From the NCBI GenBank assembly GCA_003550325.1, contig QKWP01000063.1, positions 241,370 to 305,369 on the forward strand: a stretch of DNA of 64,000 nucleotides, given 5' to 3'. This DNA comes from Gigaspora rosea. Taxonomy: Eukaryota; Glomeromycota; Glomeromycetes; Diversisporales; Gigasporaceae. The position numbers were made by a program, and so were the translations under genes. Shown here piece by piece: positions 58,312 to 64,000 of this stretch (position 1 is its first letter; the number at the start of each line of letters is the position of its first letter). The notes under the pieces were generated by a model. That model worked only from the letters and a program-made list of their open reading frames with translations. It searched no databases and had not been told where the DNA came from.

Positions 58312-58530
58312 TAATTAAATATATACTGTTGCTGCAATTACTGTTGCTACAATTAGAAATTGGACTCCGCATAAAACATAAAATTTAAGCTCAGAATAAT
58401 TCACCCGTTTACAAACTGGAACATTTCTAGTAATTCGAGTAAACCCGATTGATCCTTTGTAAGGAATTGAACAATCTAATACTGTAATATCGACACTACT
58501 AAGCTTAAATAGCTTAAATCGTAACTTTTT
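58312..58530 (-). CDS. coding candidate with C-terminal membrane helix
   Basis: The minus strand is open for about 70 codons to TAA at 58312. It contains DITVLDCSIPYKGSIGFTRI, TRNVPVCKRVNYSELKF and a hydrophobic end YVLCGVQFLIVATVIAATVY. The last 20 residues look like one transmembrane segment directly before the stop. No ATG is present; a possible acceptor (gatattacag) lies within it. It is probably a last exon of a small membrane protein. Family unknown. Confidence 0.35.
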
Positions 58531-59639
58531 TTAAATTGGATATTCAAGTTTTATTGATAGGTATTGTCAATCCCGTTTTTATCAAATATCCATAAAATCA
58601 TTTGCCTATACCTTTAGCTATCTTTACCAATGACTTTGTTAGCAGTACCACTTCTATGATATTTAGATAACTGATAAGACCTTATAATTTATGGCTTGGA
58701 AAACATTTATTTACGTTGATTAGTCGATGATATTAGTATTTATAATAGCCTATTCATTTCATATTTAATTTATGTTGATCTAGTAAAGTAGGTGAGTTCA
58801 GTCGAAATATTAGTTTAATTTTAAAATAATTTCATTAGTGAAGTAAATTAATATATTGATAAATTTTATTTAAAGTTAAGGATGAAATTATTTATATTAA
58901 AAATTATAGAATTATGAGTTATCCCTATTTTCGATTTAGTTGGACAGTCCCGTAAGTTCTTTGTTTATATAGCTCAAACCTAGTCTACAGATAATATATC
59001 TTAGCGGATAAGCTATATTATAACTATAACTCATAAAACGATCATGTAATGAGTTATTAAATATAACAAAGTCCTTCATGTAGAAAGCATTAACATAAAA
59101 CGAGAATTATTACCAAAAGATAGGTTCAAAATACCTATTCTGGTAATTCTGTTTCCTTGCACACATTTATCTCGACAAATTACACAAATAAGTGCATTGC
59201 TATCCAGACTAAATTTTCTTTTTAAATTAGGTATAGGGTAAGTATTAAAAAAGGTGTATGTCTATATGTAATATTGATGCTAAACATTTTTGTTTTAAGA
59301 CCTTTAAGTTAGATTTCATAGCGTTTTTAATCTTTTCCATACATTGGTATAAATAGAAATTGATCAATTAAATCTTGGAATTTTTTGATTTGAAATAAGT
59401 TGCTAAAATTTATTCGAAAAAAAAGTGCCAAATTCTTCTATAGTGAGTAAAAATTAGTAATTATTGAACTTAAACAAAAAAAATAATAGAAACCCAAATA
59501 ATAATAAATCATTATCACATTTTCATGGACCTTGGTGTCCACACAACAAAAAGATCATTCATGAGGAATTTATTGGATAACTTCTACGTTGATGGGTTTG
59601 AGATGTATATAGTATTCAAGTATTTTTCAAGCTTGTAGT
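58531..59639. other. no gene seen
   Basis: AT-rich. Any upstream exons of the 58.3 kb candidate would lie here but could not be placed. Confidence 0.35.
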
Positions 59640-60515
59640 AAACATGCCACTAGTTAAGAACTGTTTCTTAATATCGTTTTGACTATCTAAGTTTTCAGAA
59701 TTGATGTCATTGAGCAAACTTTTGATTGTTAAACTAATTTCTTTGGCTGTAAGTCTTTCATTGGGATTGGAATTAATGTATTGCGTTGCTAATTTAATGT
59801 AGTAATCAGGAGTCCCGGAGCCAAGTTAGGTCGCAATCTATTACTCATCTTTCACTGCAAGATCATTATTAAATGGTTCACCATCGAAAGGTCTTTGTCC
59901 AGTTAATATTTCCGACATAATGATTCCGAAAGCAGAAATATCTGCAGCTTGAACGGTTGCCTATTCAAAACATCAAGGACAACACACGGTATAATCCCAT
60001 AAACTTTATCATCATTTTGTTTAAGGAATTGAACATAAAGTACCAAGTCAGTAATACACGATAAGTAATTCACCGGGCAAAATATTGGCACTATTAAATC
60101 TCAATGAATAAGATCCAGGGAATTATTTGAGATCAAAACTTATATTTAACAAAAACTTGATCTATCTTCCACTCCATTTACGATATACTACTTAGATTTT
60201 CACATAAGGAGTCCATACTAGCATATTTTTTTTTTTTTTTTTTTTTTTAGCCTTCCGACCTATAGTTTTCAGGGAGCAGCTGGCACTTATACTAGCATAT
60301 TTTAAAACAAGATCATAATTACCGTTTTGTCTTTTGACACTCCTTAGCATTTTAAAAATGATGGGTTCTCGTATCCAATTTCACAATAAGCCTTTAACTT
60401 TAAAAATGCACAAGTGAATAAAAAATCAATAAGACATTCGAAATAAAAAAAAATAATATAATATAATGTAAAATACCTCACTTAAATCTCTTTGACCATG
60501 AATTTCTTTAAGCGC
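59640..60515 (-). pseudogene. protein kinase, decayed, with retro-insertion
   Basis: An exon 1 relic (about 60515-60478) reads ALKEIHGQRDLSE followed by donor gtattt. After an intron with acceptor near 60394 come LKAYCEIGYENPSFLKC, then GVSKDK. The lobe between is interrupted by a 63-nt insertion plus a target duplication (60226-60303). Later pieces give VYGIIPCVVLDVLNRQPF (activation segment, APE lost) and, in other frames, FGIIMSEILTGQRPFDGEPF then GTPDYYIKLATQYINSNPNE and a C-terminal tail. The catalytic loop is barely recognisable. Several stops and frameshifts show it is dead. Confidence 0.8.
60226..60303 (-). mobile_element. short poly(A)-tailed retro-insertion with 15-bp TSD
   Basis: On the minus strand a 40-nt sequence (60288-60249, starting aagtgccagctgctccctga, ending ggtcggaaggct) is followed by 23 A. 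The 15-bp word atactagcatatttt stands on both sides (60215-60229 and 60289-60303), partly merging with the tail. This is the structure left by LINE-type target-primed reverse transcription. The 40 nt could be the 3' end of a 5'-truncated LINE or a SINE. Confidence 0.85.
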
Positions 60516-61209
60516 TTATATTTGAGTTAAATAATATCCCTTATTTCTTCATTTTATCCATTTCGCATTATATACATTGTATTATTTATAGCTATTTTCA
60601 ACCCAAATTTTTGAATATTTTTAGATGTTAATTTTTTGAAGATAAATCTTTCTTGATTGTTTTCTAAAGACAACTATTAGACCAGAATAAAAAGTTAAAC
60701 ATATTCTAAAGATAAACTTGATTACTAAATAATAGTAATCGTGAGCAGATTTAAAATTAATTATTCCTGTTAGTTTTTAATGATATGGTTGGTCGAATTA
60801 TTAAATTACAAATTACTAGCGCTAATTAATGTTGACTTAAGAAATATGAGTTCATAAGATTGTCAAAGTGCAATCATCCCGGATCAACTCGATGGAACTA
60901 AGATAGTTTTATCTATATTGCTCTAAATAAATATAAAATTATATTTTCCAGACTTAAATTATGAATTAATTGATGAAATTTAATAAAAAAACTATGTTAA
61001 AGCGTAAAATGACAGTTCGCTACAATAAATATTCAAGACTTCTTTTAAAGCTAAATTTGATCTTGTTTCTTTACCATTAATCGATTATCGCATGTACAAA
61101 CTACTAGTTTTGTACACGTGCTTTGCTACGTGTATCGGGGTAAAATTACTAAAGAAATTTCATAACAATAAGATAATAAAAAACATATATATATATTTAT
61201 ATACGCGAC
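60516..61209. other. no gene seen
   Basis: AT-rich, no coding evidence. A small palindrome, tagttttgtacacgtg near 61107, is unremarkable. Confidence 0.35.
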
Positions 61210-61427
61210 TGACTGATAATGTAAAATGAATAATCAACTTTACGTGACCTAATTTTGGATGGAAGATTATTCTATTACTTTACAGTAAATTAAAACAAAA
61301 TAAAATAAAAAAGAAAAAAAAATTTGGCCTACTGAAGTTTTCAGATTCCACGTAATGCAAAATGAAAAATCAATTTCGTGTAGTCTTATATTAAATGTGA
61401 ATATTATTCTATTAATTTGTAGCAAAG

Positions 61428-61488
<61 letters not shown>

Positions 61489-63140
61489 CCAAAAAAAAAA
61501 AATTAAATTAAATTAAAAAAAATTAAAAAAAAACAGTAAATTAAAAAAAAAATTAAAAAACTTATATGCGAATATTATTCTAGTAATCTGGAAAAAATCC
61601 GATTGACCGAAGGTTTCAGATTCCATGTAATGCTAAACGAAAATCTTCCATGTAATGTTAAACGAAAATCAACTTTCTATGGTTATGGTTTAAATCTTAG
61701 ACATGATTATTATTTTATTAATTTGTAGTAAGGTAAAGAAAAAAAATTTGACAGACCGACTGAAGTTTTTAAATTCCATGTAATGCAAAATAAAAAATAA
61801 ACTTTCTATGGCTATGGTTTAATCTTAGACGCAATTATTATTCTATTAATTTGCAGTAAGGTAAAGAAAAAAAAATTTGACAGACAAACTGAAGTTTTCA
61901 GATTCCATGTAATGCAAAACGAAAAATCAACTTCATGTGGCTTAATCTTAGATGATGTCTATTAATTTACAGTAAACTAAAAATCATGTAATGCAAAATG
62001 AATCTAATCTTAGATACGAACAATATTCTATTAATTAAAAGAAAAAAAAAAGGAAAAACTAACTAACTGACAAAGATTCCATGTAATGTAAAACGAAAAA
62101 TCAACTTTGCATAGGCTAATCTTAGATGGGAATATTTTTTATTAATTTATAGCAAATTAAAAAAAAAAATAGAAGATAAAAAAAGAAAAAAAATCTGACT
62201 AACCTAAGTTTTCAGATTACATGTAATGCAAAACGAAAAATCAACTTTGTGTGGCCTAATCTTAGATGTGAACATTATTTTATTAATTTGCAGTAAAGTA
62301 AAAAAAAAACAACTGACTGACCGAAGTTTTCAGGTTCCATGTAATGCAAAATGAAAAATCAACTTTGCATGGTCTAATCTTAAATATGAACATTATTCTA
62401 TTAATTTTAAGTAAATTAAAAAAAAAAATAAATAAATAAAATAAAAAAATAAAAATAAAAAAATGTAACTGACTTATCCAAGTTTTCAGATTCCATGTAA
62501 TGCAAAGTGAAATATTAACTTTGCGTGGCCTAATATTAGACGTGAACATTATTCTGTCAATTTGCTGTTACGGTAAGTAAAAAAAAATAAAAAAAAATAA
62601 AAAAATCTGACAGACCGGCCGAAATTTTCAGATTCCATGTAATGCAAAGCGGAAAATCAACTTTGTGTGGCCTGCAGCGAATAAAAAACATAAGTAAACA
62701 AATCTCAAATTAAACCATATCTGATATGATGTACATATGTATGTAGATAGATAAAATTGATAAGTTTACTCTGTCATAAAACGTATGTAAAAATAAATTT
62801 TCTCATGTAATACCAAATGAAAAATCAACTTCGCATGGTCTAATCTTAAATATGAACATTATTCTATTAATTTAAAGTAAATTAAAAAAAAAAATAAAAT
62901 AAATAAATAAATAAAATAAAATAAAAAAAATGTAACTGACTTATCCAAGTTTTCAGATTACATGTAATGCAAAGTGTAAAATCAACTTTGTGTGGCCTAA
63001 TTTTAGATGTGAACATTATTCTGTCAATTTGCAGTTATGGTAAGTAAAAAAAAAATAAAAAATAAAAAAACAATCTGACAGACTGACCAAATTTTCAGAT
63101 TCCATGTATGCAAAGCGAAAATCAACTTCGTGTGGCCTTC
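61210..63140 (+). repeat. tandem array of ~110-160-bp units ('aactttgcgtggcctaat')
   Basis: About 14 units, all in one orientation, share cagattccatgtaatgcaaa, cgaaaaatcaactttgcgtg, gcctaatcttagatgtgaac and attattctattaatttgcag, followed by A-rich spacers of very variable length. Two longer units (about 62680-62790 and 63140-63250) carry an extra gtagatagataaaattgata block. Scattered inverted copies occur at 34.0 and 48.2 kb. Confidence 0.85.
61429..61484. repeat. long A homopolymer (about 54 nt)
   Basis: An almost uninterrupted A-run inside the array, followed by shorter A-runs. Its length in the assembly should be treated as uncertain. Confidence 0.9.
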
Positions 63141-63399
63141 AGCGAATAAAACATTAAAGTATACAAACCTCAAATTAAACTATACGATGTAAGTACGTAC
63201 GTAGATAGATAAAATTGATAAGTTTACTCTGTCATAAAACGTATGTAAAATAAATTTTCTCACACACTGGTCATGTTTTCTGAAGAGCAAAAATAAGTTT
63301 TACCACACAATGGTCACGTTTCTGAAGATGACCAACTAAAAATATTTAAATGTAAGGTTAACTCGTCATTATTAAATCAAAATTGTTTAAACATACGAA

Positions 63400-63940
63400 T
63401 CTGCTTTAGGTGTATAGATTACATCAAAATGATATAATGCGCACGTGTTCTGAGTTATCCAATCAAAAGACTAAATGTCTGATTACGGTAATTATTTATC
63501 CAATCAAAAGACAAATACCTGTTTTATTAGGTGTGTAGATTACATCAGAATGTCATAATGTGCACGTGTTCAGAGTTATCCAATCAAAAGACAAAAATGC
63601 CTGATTACGGTTGTCATTTAGTAGTATAAAATAAAATAAAATAATAATAATAATAATAATAAAGATAAGATGTAAGCTTAACTTGTCGTCACTATTAACA
63701 CATCAAAATCGAAAATGTTTAAACGGACTAATTTGTTTTAGGATGTAAATTACATCGAATGACATAATACGTACGTGATCAGTTATCCAATCAAAAGAAT
63801 AAATGCCTAATTACGGTCATTTAGTAGTATTTTAGGTGTGTAGATCTGTAGATTACATCAGAATGTCATATGGTGCACATGTTCTGAGTTATCCAATCAA
63901 AAGACAAATTGCCGGATTACGGTTGTCATTTAGTATAAGA
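63400..63940 (+). repeat. four-copy ~100-bp direct repeat
   Basis: Copies begin near 63412, 63530, 63740 and 63840 and share tgtagattacatca, aatgtcataatgtgcacgtg, gagttatccaatcaaaagac and attacggttgtcatttagta. An (aat)n stretch separates the second and third copies. Confidence 0.85.
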
Positions 63941-63944
63941 TTTA

Positions 63945-64000
63945 TATTTATATTTATTATTTATTATTTATTATTTATTATTATTATTTATTATTTATTA
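63945..64000. repeat. TTATTA-type microsatellite at window end
   Basis: Simple repeat of ttattattta words running to the window edge. Confidence 0.9.

Noticed and set aside
62283-62549. Minus-strand frame with repeated KVNISLCITWNLKT / KVDFSFCITWNLKT peptide
   Set aside because: Two units of the 61-63 kb DNA array read through an A/T-rich spacer; the similarity is that of the DNA repeat.

Overview
The window looks like a nuclear contig of an arbuscular mycorrhizal fungus (Glomeromycotina, Rhizophagus-like). This is inferred from very high A+T, short GT-AG introns, several Sel1-repeat/protein-kinase genes of the type that is hugely expanded in these fungi (Cys-x2-Cys pair ahead of the kinase, degenerate HxD and DLG motifs), a Crypton-type (DUF3504) tyrosine recombinase, and dense non-autonomous mobile elements. 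No rRNA, tRNA, CRISPR or prokaryotic operon structure was seen.

Only one gene appears intact: a three-exon Sel1/Cys-motif/kinase gene on the minus strand (19136-21751, 520 aa), whose 962-nt first intron is filled by a six-copy minisatellite. Four other kinase loci are broken: 10421-12356 (+), 26331-27423 (-), 56840-57545 (+) and 59640-60515 (-). The last was hit by a tiny poly(A)-tailed retro-insertion with a 15-bp target-site duplication. Other decayed genes are a multi-exon gene of unknown function with duplicated SUMO-interaction-like motifs (823-2161, -), two 5' fragments of an amino-acid permease (28780-29838 and 53332-53955, -), and the recombinase gene 36149-37845 (-). Several short, unclassified coding islands remain near 9.4, 13.1, 14.3, 15.0, 32.5, 47.8 and 58.4 kb.

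The rest is repeat-driven. 0-9 kb: broken gene, a foldback element (2.7-3.0 kb), an element bounded by TTAA and 12-bp inverted ends (6.1-6.6 kb), and a tandem palindrome array (7.8-8.4 kb). 10-22 kb: kinase genes, a hAT-like MITE at 16.1 kb whose empty site survives in a paralogous copy at 25.7 kb, and segmental copies of the permease upstream region. 22-30 kb: an eight-unit hairpin array with compensatory base changes (24.3-24.9 kb), a kinase pseudogene and a permease pseudogene. 30-43 kb: MITEs, the hairpin-flanked Crypton-like element (about 35.54-38.35 kb), a Harbinger-like MITE, a duplication containing the only ambiguous base (41066), and a large foldback element (41.7-43.0 kb). 44-56 kb: minisatellites, a long degenerate satellite-like array (49.2-52.1 kb) and a pair of double-hairpin elements (52.2 and 54.8 kb). 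56-64 kb: two kinase pseudogenes and two further repeat arrays.

The main unexplained theme is that several unrelated repeat families are made of hairpins in which both arms change together. No complete new multi-gene system is visible; these structured repeats and the hairpin-flanked recombinase are the best candidates for something undescribed.
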